Notes under the pieces: generated by a model
Seen by the model: only the letters and a program-made list of their open reading frames with translations
What the model was told of the DNA's origin: nothing
The model's database searches: none
Source of the DNA: Paludibacteraceae bacterium
GTDB taxonomy: Bacteria > Bacteroidota > Bacteroidia > Bacteroidales > Paludibacteraceae
Direction of reading: 5' to 3'
NCBI GenBank assembly: GCA_017551025.1
Contig: JAFZNG010000005.1
Location: forward strand, 1-64,000
DNA: 64,000 nucleotides
Made by a program: the position numbers and the translations under genes
Part shown: piece after piece, positions 34,441-43,260 of the stretch
How positions within the stretch are numbered: the stretch's first letter is position 1
Layout of the letters: the number at the start of each line of letters is the position of its first letter

Positions 34441-35999
34441 GCGAACCAATAGGTAAGGACGAAGCCGAGAGCGACGAAGAGCAGCGAGCGCCAAGCATCG
34501 GCTTTGACCATGGCTACACGTTCGTCCATGATGGCGCGGCGCAACCAGTCGGGCACCTTGGTGGTCCATTGCTCGTCGTAGGTGCTGGTCATGTCGAAGC
34601 CACCGGCAAAGAGGGCTGCATACAGACACAGCGCCATCGTGATACCGCTGGCAATGAGCAGACTGATACGCAATTTCTTCCATTCTACTTCACCGGATGC
34701 GATACGCTGCAGGCCCATGAAGGCGAGAAGTGGCATGGTGATTTCCGCTACAACGAGGATGGACTCCACGGCGCGGAACTTATTGTACATCGGGAAGTAG
34801 TTGAAGAACAGTTCGGTGAGCCACATGAAGTTCTTACCCCACGCCAGCAGGATAGACATAATCGTGGCAAAAAGTAGCGCCCATTTATACGGTCCGGGCA
34901 CAATTAGCAGTGCTAAGATAAACAAGAAGCAGACGATAGCTCCTACATATACCGGTCCGCTGGTAAAGGCTTTCTCGCCATGATACGTAGGTACTTGCTT
35001 GCAGAACTGCTCCGCATCGCGCTTGGCGACGCCCTGCTTGCGCATGGCGCGGCAGAGTTGCGAGTCCTTGCCTACATTATAACCGCTGGCACCGCCTTCC
35101 CAGTTCGGGATGAGCAGCGTCATCGTCTCGGCCTTGCCATAACTCCAATCGGTAGCATATTTGAGATCGAGACCGACTTGAGAGGTCGAAGTTGTATCAT
35201 TGGCGGTCAGTTCGGAGTGCCCGCCACGCATAGTCTCCTTGAGGTAGGAGTTATTCATATCCCACCAGCTGTACTTCGTCGCGAATAGCAGAACCCCGCA
35301 GACAACGAGAATGCCAATCCCGATTCCTAAATCCTTGAAGCGTTTCTCGCGGATATGAATATACAGTTCGGCACAAGCCATGACGCCTATAAGCATAGCC
35401 ATGTAATAGGTCATTTGGGGATGCAACGTAATGCCGATAAAGCCATATACGAGCATTAGAGGTACGCCAAGCCAATATCGGCGGCGCATGATCGCATAGA
35501 ATCCGCCGATGACGGGACCGAGCATGCTGAGCGCAGCCGCTTTGGTCATATGACCGGCGGGAATGATGAGGAAGAAATAGCTACTCAGTCCAATCGCCAG
35601 TGCTCCTACTAGGCTCAACCACGGGCTGATGCCAAAACATAGCAGCATCAGGAAAAATCCGCAGAAATAGGCAAAGATCAGTCCAATGGCTGCGGTGCCT
35701 TCGGAGAATCCCAGACGGGTGAAGTTTTCCAGCGTACTGCGCATCTCGCCCGAAGGAAGAGAACCGGTAATTTGGAAGGTAGGCATACCACTGAACTGTG
35801 AGTTCGTCCACCATGTTGTCTCGCCCGTCTGTTGGTGGTAGGTCCTGGCTTCATTGGCTGAGCCGAGCCAGTTGCTGACGTCTCCAGCCGCGAGCACTTT
35901 GCCGTGGAGCATCGGACTGCAATAGAGCAGCGCTATACCAATAAAGACCACAAAAGCCACTAAGAAGGGCAGAATCTTTTTCCAATCAAATGATTTCAT
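34374..35999 (-). CDS. YfhO family membrane protein, N-terminal part (frame-shifted)
   Basis: The 541 codons encode most of the transmembrane portion of a YfhO-like protein: about ten or more hydrophobic helices, the conserved periplasmic loops GKVLAAGDVSNWLGSA and WWTNSQFSGMPTFQITG near residue 55-78, and MLIGVMACAELYIHI. The reading frame runs out with ITNHKSQIQYYMLVWQH encoded by a repeat array and the bases after it. YfhO-type proteins are large polytopic proteins of glycan or lipoteichoic-acid glycosylation. The gene follows merR by 25 bases on the same strand. Confidence 0.85.
   Translation of the reverse strand: MKSFDWKKILPFLVAFVVFIGIALLYCSPMLHGKVLAAGDVSNWLGSANEARTYHQQTGETTWWTNSQFSGMPTFQITGSLPSGEMRSTLENFTRLGFSEGTAAIGLIFAYFCGFFLMLLCFGISPWLSLVGALAIGLSSYFFLIIPAGHMTKAAALSMLGPVIGGFYAIMRRRYWLGVPLMLVYGFIGITLHPQMTYYMAMLIGVMACAELYIHIREKRFKDLGIGIGILVVCGVLLFATKYSWWDMNNSYLKETMRGGHSELTANDTTSTSQVGLDLKYATDWSYGKAETMTLLIPNWEGGASGYNVGKDSQLCRAMRKQGVAKRDAEQFCKQVPTYHGEKAFTSGPVYVGAIVCFLFILALLIVPGPYKWALLFATIMSILLAWGKNFMWLTELFFNYFPMYNKFRAVESILVVAEITMPLLAFMGLQRIASGEVEWKKLRISLLIASGITMALCLYAALFAGGFDMTSTYDEQWTTKVPDWLRRAIMDERVAMVKADAWRSLLFVALGFVLTYWFAWKNQITNHKSQIQYYMLVWQH
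34406..34433 (-). repeat. 7-base tandem array at the YfhO frameshift
   Basis: Three perfect copies of TTTGTGA on the plus strand (34406-34426; AATCACA phase on the coding strand) followed by a degenerate TTTGATT. The array lies in the loop between two transmembrane helices of the YfhO protein. Each unit shifts the reading frame by one base. Confidence 0.9.
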
Positions 36000-36024
36000 A
36001 TCTGTGTTTTCGTTTTTTGCAGGA

Positions 36025-36348
36025 TTATATATACGATCTGATGTCCACCAGTTCCTGGCGGATGCGCTGGAGAATATCGGTGGCGCGGATGCGGACGTCT
36101 ACCTGACGGCCGTCGTTGCGCAGTTCGCGTCGGATAGCTTCGATACGGGTAATCTTCAGTTCGTCGCGTATATAGCGGACACGCTTGAGAAACTCGATAT
36201 CCTCGGTAGTATAGTAGCGGTTACCGTGACCGTCTTTGCGTGGATTGAGTTGTTCGAATTGTTCTTCCCAATACCGCAAAGTAGGATAGGGGAGACCGGT
36301 TATCTCGGCCGCCTCCTTGATAGAATAATATATCTTAGATTCACTCAT
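36025..36348 (-). CDS. MerR family transcriptional regulator
   Basis: The 107-residue protein has an N-terminal winged helix (YYSIKEAAEITGLPYPTLRYWEEQF near 7-31, then NRYYTTEDIEFLKRVRYI) and a short helical tail, without a metal-sensing domain. Such minimal MerR proteins are common in Bacteroidota and often act locally. It overlaps the lytic transglycosylase gene by four bases (36345-36348) and leads into the YfhO gene. Target and signal are unknown. Confidence 0.9.
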   Translation of the reverse strand: MSESKIYYSIKEAAEITGLPYPTLRYWEEQFEQLNPRKDGHGNRYYTTEDIEFLKRVRYIRDELKITRIEAIRRELRNDGRQVDVRIRATDILQRIRQELVDIRSYI

Positions 36349-37247
36349 TGTTGTGCAACGGTTTCTTCCTTTGTCTCGTCTGCCTCGGCTGCTTCAGCGG
36401 CATGCTTGCGCATGAAGCGTGCCTTGCCTTGCGGCAGACAGATAATATTGTCGCGACCGGCGGGAGTGACGCCCTGTAAGTACTGCGGATTCATCATGCG
36501 GATGGTCTCTACGGGCGTACCGGTAGTGCGGGCTATCTGCTGGAAGTTGAGGCGACGGGTGGTATGGATCGTATCTGCCGCCGCAGGCAGGTTATCGATC
36601 GTGGCGGGCTGGATATTATAGGCGTCAGCATATTCCAGCACGTAGTTGTAGGCAATGAAGATAGGCATGTAGATGCGCGTCTGCTTGGGCAGGTAGGGAT
36701 AGATCGCCCAGAACGACTTCTTGCCTCCCGCGGCCTTGATAGCACCGCGTATAGTACCCGAACCGCAGTTATACGCAGCGATAACGATGGCCCAGTCTCC
36801 GTACATGCCGTACAACCGCTTAAGCAGTTTGGCTGCGGCTTCGGTAGCGCGATAGGTGTCGAGTCGGTCATCGACATATGCGTTGCGCTGCAGTCCGAAG
36901 GCCTTACCCGATTCGGGCATGAATTGCCACAGTCCGGCAGCGCCGCGTGGCGAGACGACCTGCGGGTTGAGCTTCGACTCCACGAGCGTCAGGTACTTCA
37001 GCTCGGTCGGCAGTCCGTTGTCGCGGAAGATCTGCTCGATGATCGGGAAATAGTATAGCGACAATCCCCGCACACGACTCACCATACCCGGTGCCTTCAG
37101 GTAACGATCTACGTAGGTTTGTACCTCCTGATTGTACTGCATCGGTACGGTCCGCTGCATTTGCTTGATGCGTTGCTTGACGGTCTCGTTGGGCGAAACC
37201 GACAGACTGAGCATCAGGGCGACGAGTATGAATGCGAGTCGTTTCAT
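36345..37247 (-). CDS. MltD-like membrane-bound lytic transglycosylase
   Basis: Cleaves peptidoglycan glycan strands to 1,6-anhydro ends. The 300-residue protein has a signal peptide (MKRLAFILVALMLSLSVSP), then the SLT domain with the catalytic Glu in LVESKLNPQVVSPRGAAGLWQFMP near 88-111, and AAYNCGSGTIRGAI near 158. A C-terminal LysM-like segment follows (about 225-275) and the tail is acidic. The neighbouring genes DUF5683, parB and parA are a conserved Bacteroidota set. It overlaps both neighbours by four bases. Confidence 0.9.
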   Translation of the reverse strand: MKRLAFILVALMLSLSVSPNETVKQRIKQMQRTVPMQYNQEVQTYVDRYLKAPGMVSRVRGLSLYYFPIIEQIFRDNGLPTELKYLTLVESKLNPQVVSPRGAAGLWQFMPESGKAFGLQRNAYVDDRLDTYRATEAAAKLLKRLYGMYGDWAIVIAAYNCGSGTIRGAIKAAGGKKSFWAIYPYLPKQTRIYMPIFIAYNYVLEYADAYNIQPATIDNLPAAADTIHTTRRLNFQQIARTTGTPVETIRMMNPQYLQGVTPAGRDNIICLPQGKARFMRKHAAEAAEADETKEETVAQQ

Positions 37248-37930
37248 TTTAGGGTAATAGCTAATTTCATTTCGGCCGTACGTTGGGTGTAGGGGTCGAA
37301 ATAGATTTGGGGTTGTATATCCAGCGACAGTTCTTCGGATATGTCAAAGTCGAAGAGCTGGGCATCTACATAGGCATCTACCAGCGAGAGGGCATATATC
37401 GCCACCGTAGCTACAATCGACAGGTCGCGATAACGGCGATAGACGTTCTGGCGATTCTTGAGCGTATTGATATACGTGCTCACGCCACCCATACGGTCGA
37501 TCGTATAGCCCTCGGGCAGCAAGGCGATATACGACTTGGAGGCATCCGTGGAGACGGTGCCGTTCACGTTGTCGATATATAGATCCTTATAGGCCGCCTT
37601 ATAGCCGGTATAGCGTCCGTTGGTCCAAGAGATAGCGTAGCCGCATCCCATGAATGCACCATACACGATAGGAAGTTTCCAATAGGAGCGGTTGTATATC
37701 TGACCCAGGCCGGGGACGATAGCCCCGAGCCAAACAGCCCGCATCGCATCGGGTTTGCGGTTGAGATCGATCATATAGCGGTACTCCGGTTCGGCTCCGT
37801 CTGTAGGCCGCACGACAGTCGTATCCGGCTGGTAATAGACCGTGTCGGTTGGGACAATAGTATCCCGTACTGCAGCGGCTTGCAGCCACAGCGGCATTAG
37901 GAGTAGCACTATGATAAGCAATCGTTTCAA
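37244..37930 (-). CDS. DUF5683 membrane protein
   Basis: The 228-residue protein starts with a signal-like segment (MKRLLIIVLLLMPLWLQAAA) and has the DUF5683 core DAMRAVWLGAIVPGLGQIYNRSYWKLPIVYGAFMG, where the glycine-rich helix and YNRSYWKLP are characteristic. A further hydrophobic segment near residue 175 precedes a beta-rich end. It is a Bacteroidota-specific cell-envelope protein of unknown role and, as here, is usually linked to parA-parB and mltD. It overlaps parB by four bases. Confidence 0.87.
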   Translation of the reverse strand: MKRLLIIVLLLMPLWLQAAAVRDTIVPTDTVYYQPDTTVVRPTDGAEPEYRYMIDLNRKPDAMRAVWLGAIVPGLGQIYNRSYWKLPIVYGAFMGCGYAISWTNGRYTGYKAAYKDLYIDNVNGTVSTDASKSYIALLPEGYTIDRMGGVSTYINTLKNRQNVYRRYRDLSIVATVAIYALSLVDAYVDAQLFDFDISEELSLDIQPQIYFDPYTQRTAEMKLAITLK

Positions 37931-38760
37931 CGCAGTTGGTCGATCAGTTGGTTTAGTTCGTCCGCATTGCGGAAGGGGATGATGACCTTGCCTTCCTTTA
38001 CTTGTACGCGTCGGCCGAGCAGTTGGCTCAGCGTGTTCTGCTCCTCGGGATAAGGATTGGCCTGGGCCTTGGCATTGGCTTTTGCCTTGGGCTGGTCGGT
38101 CTCCTGGGCGAGTTGCTCAACGCGTCGCACCGACATACCCTCGCGCAAGATGCGCTGGTAGAGCGCCAATTGCTCCTCTGCCGACTTAGCGCCCAGGATA
38201 GCACGGGCGTGACCCATCTCGATGCGCTTCTCCTTCAGACCCATCTGGATCTCAGCGGGCAGTTTCAGAAGGCGCAGGTAGTTGGCCACCGTAGCGCGCT
38301 TCTTGCCCACGCGCTCTGCCATACGTTCTTGGGTCAACTGGTAGTCGTCCATCAAGCGCTGGTAGGCCAGGGCAATCTCGATCGCATCGAGGTCCTCACG
38401 CTGGATATTCTCGATGAGAGCCATTTCCATGACCTGTTCGTCTTTCGCAGTACGAATATACGCCGGAATAGCATTCAGTCCGGCCAGCTTAGCCGCGCGG
38501 AAACGACGCTCGCCGGCGATAATCATATACGTATCATCCTCGTTCTTGCGCAGCGTAATAGGCGATATGACGCCATGCTCGCGGATCGAGTCGGCCAGTT
38601 CCTGAAGCGCCTCTTCGTTGAAGTTGCGACGCGGCTGGTCAGGGTTGGCGATGATCTTCGAGAGTTCTACCTCGGAGATCGAACTGCCTCCGCGGGTCTC
38701 GATATGCGTGGTATCGATGAGTGCATCGAGTCCACGCCCAAGTCCGGTTACTTTCTTCAT
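37927..38760 (-). CDS. parB: Chromosome partitioning protein ParB
   Basis: CTP-dependent clamp that loads at parS and spreads on the chromosome. In the 277-residue protein the ParB/Srx domain has NPDQPRRNFNEEALQELADSIREHG near 37-61 and MIIAGERRFRAAKLAGL near 78 (the GERRxRA motif), followed by the helix-turn-helix KRATVANYLRLLKLP near 154 and a C-terminal dimerisation region. A short N-terminal GLGRGLDALID is the ParA-contact peptide. It follows parA, with a 7-base repeat array between stop and start. Confidence 0.94.
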   Translation of the reverse strand: MKKVTGLGRGLDALIDTTHIETRGGSSISEVELSKIIANPDQPRRNFNEEALQELADSIREHGVISPITLRKNEDDTYMIIAGERRFRAAKLAGLNAIPAYIRTAKDEQVMEMALIENIQREDLDAIEIALAYQRLMDDYQLTQERMAERVGKKRATVANYLRLLKLPAEIQMGLKEKRIEMGHARAILGAKSAEEQLALYQRILREGMSVRRVEQLAQETDQPKAKANAKAQANPYPEEQNTLSQLLGRRVQVKEGKVIIPFRNADELNQLIDQLR

Positions 38761-38766
38761 TTCAGT

Positions 38767-38811
38767 CTTTTATCTTTTGTCTTTCTACTTTCGACTTTCT
38801 ACTTTCGACTA
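38767..38811 (-). repeat. 7-base tandem array between parA and parB
   Basis: On the plus strand CTTTTAT, CTTTTGT, CTTTCTA, CTTTCGA, CTTTCTA, CTTTCGA, then CTA. The last triplet is the TAG stop of parA on the minus strand, and the array runs to six bases from the parB ATG. Confidence 0.9.
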
Positions 38812-39570
38812 TTGTCTCTTAATCAATTCTTTGGCCAGCGCCGCATAGTTCTTAGCGCCCTTACTGCTGGGATCGTACTCCATAATCGACAGGCCGTGGG
38901 ACGGTGCCTCCGATAGACGCACGTTGCGCGATATAACGGTGTTGAACACCAGGTCGCCGAAGTGGCGCTTCACCTCCTCCAGGACTTGATTGCTCAATCG
39001 CAGACGATTGTCATACATCGTGAGCAGGAAACCCTCGATCTGGAGCGACGGATTGAGTTGCGACTTGATGATCTTGATCGTGTTGAGCAGTTTAGCAATA
39101 CCCTCCAGAGCGAAGAACTCGCACTGTACGGGGATGATGACGCTATCGCTGGCTGTCAGGGCATTGACGGTCAGCAGACCGAGCGACGGACTGCAGTCGA
39201 TCAGGATATAATCGTACTCGCTGCGTAGATGCGAGAGGATCGTCTTCAGAACCGTCTCGCGGTGCTCGATATTGAGCATCTCGATCTCGGCACCCACCAG
39301 GTCAATATGGCTGGGGATGATATCCAGTCGCTTCACCGAAGTGCTGCGCACAGCCATGTGCGGGTCGATGCCGTTGATCAAGCACTCGTAGATAGTATGG
39401 TTGAGTTGCTCGATATCGATACCCAGACCCGAAGAGGCGTTAGCCTGCGGATCGGCATCGATTAGCAGTACGCGTTGACCCTGTTGCGCCAGGGCTGCGG
39501 CCAAGTTGATCGAGGTGGTCGTCTTACCTACGCCACCCTTCTGATTGGCAAGTGAAATGATTTTACTCAT
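38809..39570 (-). CDS. parA: Chromosome partitioning ATPase ParA (Soj)
   Basis: Walker-type ATPase that moves ParB-bound origins. The 253-residue protein has the deviant Walker A KGGVGKTTTSINLA near 11, DADPQANASSGL near 40, DYILIDCSPSLGLLTVNAL near 115 and the P-loop-adjacent EVKRHFGDLVFNTVI near 198. It is the small chromosomal type without an N-terminal DNA-binding extension. Its start overlaps the GT9 gene stop by eight bases and parB follows. Confidence 0.95.
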   Translation of the reverse strand: MSKIISLANQKGGVGKTTTSINLAAALAQQGQRVLLIDADPQANASSGLGIDIEQLNHTIYECLINGIDPHMAVRSTSVKRLDIIPSHIDLVGAEIEMLNIEHRETVLKTILSHLRSEYDYILIDCSPSLGLLTVNALTASDSVIIPVQCEFFALEGIAKLLNTIKIIKSQLNPSLQIEGFLLTMYDNRLRLSNQVLEEVKRHFGDLVFNTVISRNVRLSEAPSHGLSIMEYDPSSKGAKNYAALAKELIKRQ

Positions 39571-40564
39571 AGATATGTTGTATAATTTGTTTTGCGGTTA
39601 TTTGTTTGCATGCGTAGTTGAGGAAGCGGCAGTGGTTGGTGCCGTGCATCGTACACGGTCGGCAAGCCAGTTCGTTGTGCTGGATAATGTCCTCAGGCCG
39701 TTGTTTCCAGCCCATGAAGCCCAGTTTGGGGTGCGTGCCGCACCATATACTCACGGCGCGCAGGCCCACCAGTGAACTCAAGTGCTGGTTAGCCGAGTCC
39801 ATACATATCATATAATCCAACTGACGCATCAGTTCCAGTTCTTCGCCCAGGCGCAGTCGGCCGGCTACGCTCTCTACCTGCTTATGTAGCCCTGCCCACT
39901 GGCTGAGCATTTCGCACTCCACCTCGCCGGCGCCGAACAGGAAGATCCGTGTGTTAGGCCGCTCGGCCAGTCGCAGGATGAGCTGCTTCGTGACGCGGTA
40001 GGGCAGCATATTAGATGCTGATTTGGCAAAGGGTGCTACACCTATCCATTGGCCTTTCCGCTCACCATAGAGTTCGTTGACCCGAGTGCGGGCGGTGCGG
40101 TTGACCGCCAAGGCCTCGAACTCGGTATCCGTCTCCAGTCCCGCCCGGAGGAATACATCGCGGTAGCGGTCAAACTCCGTAGGAAGGGCGTCATGGTACT
40201 TCGCCCCGACGAAGGTCAACCAGCGTTTGTGCCAACGGCCGTAATGCACGGCATGAATATGCGCTCCATGCATGCGGAGGTAGAGCCGAAGCACACGTGT
40301 ATTCAGGCGGTCCTGTAGGTCGATCACCTCGCGTATGTTAAGCCGGCGCAACTGGTGCATGAGCCGAACGAGATCGAGGCGTTGCCGGTAGTCGGCCTGG
40401 ACGTATTCTACGTTCTTAAGCCCGTAGAACATGTCATGGAGGTCCTTCTTGGCCACGACGACGAAACGGTCGTCGGGATAGCGTCGCGAGAGCGAAGCGA
40501 TCACCGGTACGGTCATGGCTACATTGCCAAGCGTCTCGAGTCGTATGATAAGAAAAGTCCTCAT
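39563..40564 (-). CDS. Glycosyltransferase family 9 (heptosyltransferase-like)
   Basis: Transfers heptose or a similar sugar to the lipopolysaccharide core. The 333-residue GT-B protein begins TFLIIRLETLGNVAMTVPVIASL, the family's first strand and loop, and has GVAPFAKSASNMLP near 170 (donor loop), RQLDYMICMDSANQHLSSLVGLRAVSIWCGTHP near 245-278, and a Cys-rich end (ACRPCTMHGTNHCRFLNYACKQI). The Cys pairs are typical of the Bacteroidota subgroup. It lies between DUF4861 and parA. Confidence 0.9.
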   Translation of the reverse strand: MRTFLIIRLETLGNVAMTVPVIASLSRRYPDDRFVVVAKKDLHDMFYGLKNVEYVQADYRQRLDLVRLMHQLRRLNIREVIDLQDRLNTRVLRLYLRMHGAHIHAVHYGRWHKRWLTFVGAKYHDALPTEFDRYRDVFLRAGLETDTEFEALAVNRTARTRVNELYGERKGQWIGVAPFAKSASNMLPYRVTKQLILRLAERPNTRIFLFGAGEVECEMLSQWAGLHKQVESVAGRLRLGEELELMRQLDYMICMDSANQHLSSLVGLRAVSIWCGTHPKLGFMGWKQRPEDIIQHNELACRPCTMHGTNHCRFLNYACKQITAKQIIQHIYE

Positions 40565-40575
40565 GTACGAAGTCC

Positions 40576-41493
40576 TTATTTAATATTTGCTGCCACCTCG
40601 GCGATGAATTGTTCCCAGTCCATGTCGGTCTCGTAGGCATGGCGACCGTCACTCCATCTACTCCAGCATGCGCCGAAATAGTAAGTGAAGGTAGTTCCTA
40701 TCTGATACGGAGCAACCAGCACAACGGTATTGTCGTAAACCATGGGGCGTTTGGCTGCCGTGTCGGGCACATAGACCGCTATGTAACTGCGGCCCTGGGA
40801 GGTAGAACCGTTGTACTCGCGGTTCATCTCGGCCGCTGTCTTGTCGGAGAGGGCGTCCTCGCAATAGGTGAGCGTGCGCGTCTCATCGTTGTAGCCGCAT
40901 CGATCCAGATTATCGTGGAGGAAGATGCCGCCACCCAGTTGCAGTTCGGGCAGCGAGTCGCTACCGACGTAACTGAGGACTACCTCCGCTTTGTTCATCG
41001 GCGTGCCGGCCTGCGCGGTGATCGTGATCTGCTCGTGCAGGATATGTCCGGCTACGGGAACGCTGTCGTATTCGAGTCGGAAGGTCAGTCGCTCCTGGTC
41101 CTGGTAGAGGATCTCGTAGCGTGAATAGGGACCGGCAATCCAGAGCTGATCCTCCGCTATGATAGCCAGTCCGCCGCAACCTGTGGTATGGCCCACCTTA
41201 TAGCAGTCCAGCCCCTTGCCATAGTTGATATGATACGGCAGTCCGAGTTCTGTCTCGCGATAGTAGAACGTATCTACAATCAGTTCTGGCGAGGCTTTGA
41301 GCCACAGGTCTACACCGTTGGACGGGTTCTCCGGAGCCAGTGCCGGACCGTACATACGGAAGGCGGCGTACTCGTTCTCCCAGGCGAAGTCGTCCTTGCG
41401 CTCCGGCACAAAACGGCCGAATACGCGCTGCCCCTCCGGCGCACAAGCTGCGAGAGCAAGAAACATCAAAAGAAAAAATGTGTATTTTTTCAT
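40576..41493 (-). CDS. DUF4861 lipoprotein
   Basis: The 305-residue protein has a lipoprotein signal peptide (FFLLMFLALAAC, Cys near residue 18), so it is anchored to a membrane. The body is beta-rich, with NPSNGVDLWLKASPE near 56, YHINYGKGLDCYKVGHTTGCGGLAI near 88-112 and an MDWEQF ending; this is the DUF4861 family seen in uronate (pectin) utilisation loci, often beside kduI. Its start lies seven bases after a CGTCATTA array that separates it from kduD. Enzymatic function is unproven. Confidence 0.8.
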   Translation of the reverse strand: MKKYTFFLLMFLALAACAPEGQRVFGRFVPERKDDFAWENEYAAFRMYGPALAPENPSNGVDLWLKASPELIVDTFYYRETELGLPYHINYGKGLDCYKVGHTTGCGGLAIIAEDQLWIAGPYSRYEILYQDQERLTFRLEYDSVPVAGHILHEQITITAQAGTPMNKAEVVLSYVGSDSLPELQLGGGIFLHDNLDRCGYNDETRTLTYCEDALSDKTAAEMNREYNGSTSQGRSYIAVYVPDTAAKRPMVYDNTVVLVAPYQIGTTFTYYFGACWSRWSDGRHAYETDMDWEQFIAEVAANIK

Positions 41494-41499
41494 ATTCTT

Positions 41500-41535
41500 C
41501 GTAATGACGTAATGACGTAATGACGTAATGACGAC
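41500..41535 (-). repeat. 8-base tandem array, CGTCATTA family (minus strand)
   Basis: Four perfect units of CGTAATGA on the plus strand (TCATTACG on the coding strand) plus CGACG. It fills the gap between the kduD stop and the DUF4861 start and ends TTACGAAGAAT just before the ATG, as in the smpB array. Confidence 0.92.
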
Positions 41536-41540
41536 GTTTT

Positions 41541-42344
41541 TTATTTAGGTTGCCGACCAATATAAGCCAGTATGCCGCCATCGACGTATATGATCTGTCC
41601 GTTCACAGCATCCGAGGCATGCGAGGCCAGGAATACGGCCGTACCACCCAATTCATCGGGGTTGAGCCAACGGCCCGCAGGGGTCTTGGCGCAGATAAAT
41701 GCATCGAAGGGATGACGGCTTCCGTCCGCTTGCGGCTCGCGCAGCGGAGCGGTCTGTGGCGTGGCAATATAGCCCGGACCGAGGCCGTTACACTGGATAT
41801 TATACTCGCCGTACTCGGAGCAGATATTACGCGTCAGCATCTTCAGTCCGCCCTTGGCAGCCGCATAAGCCGAGACGGTCTCGCGTCCCAGTTCGGACAT
41901 CATCGAGCAGATATTGATGATCTTGCCCTCGCGGCGCTCCATCATTTCCGGCAGCACCGCCGCGCTGACGATATACGGGGCTACCAGGTCGATGTCAATA
42001 ACCTGCTGGAACTCCTCGCGCTTCATCTCGTGCATCGGGATGCGCTTGATAATACCGGCGTTGTTGACCAGGATATGAATAGGACCAACCTCACGGTGGA
42101 TCTGCTCCACCAGTGCCTTGACAGCCACTTCATCGGTCACGTCGCATACATAGCCGTGGGCATTCATAATACCCTCGGCGCGATACGCCTCCATGGCTTT
42201 GTCGATCGCCTCTTGGCTACGGGCGTTGAAGATAATATGGTCTGCACCCGCCTCGGCAAACGCTTTGGCGATAGCAAAACCGATTCCGTAGCAACCACCT
42301 GTCACCCAGGCATTCTTGCCCTCCAAAGAGAATAATTTAAGCAT
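41541..42344 (-). CDS. kduD: 2-dehydro-3-deoxy-D-gluconate 5-dehydrogenase (KduD)
   Basis: Oxidoreductase interconverting 2,5-diketo-3-deoxygluconate and 2-keto-3-deoxygluconate in uronate catabolism. The 267-residue SDR shows NAWVTGGCYGIGFAIAKAF near 10-28, NNAGIIKRIPMHEMKREEFQQVIDIDL near 90, the catalytic Tyr-x3-Lys in SAYAAAKGGLKML near 158, and NPDELGGTAVFLASHASDAVNGQIIYVDGG near 228-257. The IKRIPMHE segment is typical of KduD. It is preceded by kduI. Confidence 0.92.
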   Translation of the reverse strand: MLKLFSLEGKNAWVTGGCYGIGFAIAKAFAEAGADHIIFNARSQEAIDKAMEAYRAEGIMNAHGYVCDVTDEVAVKALVEQIHREVGPIHILVNNAGIIKRIPMHEMKREEFQQVIDIDLVAPYIVSAAVLPEMMERREGKIINICSMMSELGRETVSAYAAAKGGLKMLTRNICSEYGEYNIQCNGLGPGYIATPQTAPLREPQADGSRHPFDAFICAKTPAGRWLNPDELGGTAVFLASHASDAVNGQIIYVDGGILAYIGRQPK

Positions 42345-42358
42345 GATAAGCTGTAAAT

Positions 42359-42402
42359 CTTTAGTTATTCTTTAGTTATTCTTTGGTTATTCTTTAGTAA
42401 TT
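42359..42402 (-). repeat. 11-base tandem array between kduI and kduD
   Basis: Four units on the plus strand: CTTTAGTTATT, CTTTAGTTATT, CTTTGGTTATT, CTTTAGTAATT. The array fills the gap between the kduI stop and the kduD start. Confidence 0.92.
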
Positions 42403-42408
42403 CACCTT

Positions 42409-43251
42409 CTATTTAAGGTCTGTTATTAGACTGAAGTCCTGGTCGCCGTAATCCAGGTTCTCACCACCCATACCCCAGATAAAGGTGTAGTTGTGGGTAG
42501 CGGCAGCCGAGTGGATCGACCACTCCGGCGACAGTACGGCCTGGTTACCGCGCATCCAAATATGGCGCGTCTCTTGTACTTCGCCCATGAAGTGGCAAAC
42601 AGCCTGGTCTTCGGGCACTTCAAAGTAGAAATACGCCTCCATGCGGCGGCTGTGTACGTGGGCCGGCATGGTGTTCCATACGCTACCGGTGTTGAGTTCG
42701 GTCATACCCATCTGGAGTTGGCAGGTCGGCAGTACCTGGTTGACGAGCATCTTGTTGATGTCCCGTTCGTTGCTCATCTCGAGGCTACCCATATGCGCTA
42801 CAACGGCATCGGCCTTCGTCACCTTCTTGTTGGGATACGTACAGTGAGCAGTCGTGGAGTTGAAGTAGAACAGAGCTGGCTTATTCGCATCCAGACTCTC
42901 GAAACGCACCTCGCGGTCACCGCGACCCAGGTATAGCGCTTCCTTATAGTCCAACTCATATACCTCATCGCCGGCTATGACGCGTCCTTTGCCGCCGACA
43001 TTAAAGATACCTATCTCGCGGCGGGTGAGGAAATACGGTGCACGCAGCGGGTCGATGGCTTCCAACAACAGCGATTCCTGAATGGGCATGGCACCGCCTA
43101 CAATCATGCGGTCGTACATCGAATAGACCATATTCACTTCGTCTGCCGCAAAGAGCTTTTCAATCAGGAAATCCTGACGCAGACGGCTCGTGTCATACTG
43201 CTTGGCATCCGTAGGGTTGGACGCATAGCGTACTTCATAATTTGTTTTCAT
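42409..43251 (-). CDS. kduI: 4-deoxy-L-threo-5-hexosulose-uronate ketol-isomerase (KduI)
   Basis: Isomerises 5-keto-4-deoxyuronate from unsaturated pectin fragments. The 280-residue cupin protein has VRYASNPTDAKQYDTSRLRQDF near 7, MVYSMYDRMIVGGAMP near 40, and the zinc-binding residues in MPAHVHSRRMEAYFYFEVPEDQ near 193 (two His, one Glu) with a fourth His in WSIHSAAATHNY near 243. Length is typical. It supplies KduD, and both feed 2-keto-3-deoxygluconate, also the product of UxaA at 18.5 kb. Confidence 0.94.
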   Translation of the reverse strand: MKTNYEVRYASNPTDAKQYDTSRLRQDFLIEKLFAADEVNMVYSMYDRMIVGGAMPIQESLLLEAIDPLRAPYFLTRREIGIFNVGGKGRVIAGDEVYELDYKEALYLGRGDREVRFESLDANKPALFYFNSTTAHCTYPNKKVTKADAVVAHMGSLEMSNERDINKMLVNQVLPTCQLQMGMTELNTGSVWNTMPAHVHSRRMEAYFYFEVPEDQAVCHFMGEVQETRHIWMRGNQAVLSPEWSIHSAAATHNYTFIWGMGGENLDYGDQDFSLITDLK

Positions 43252-43260
43252 TATATATGC

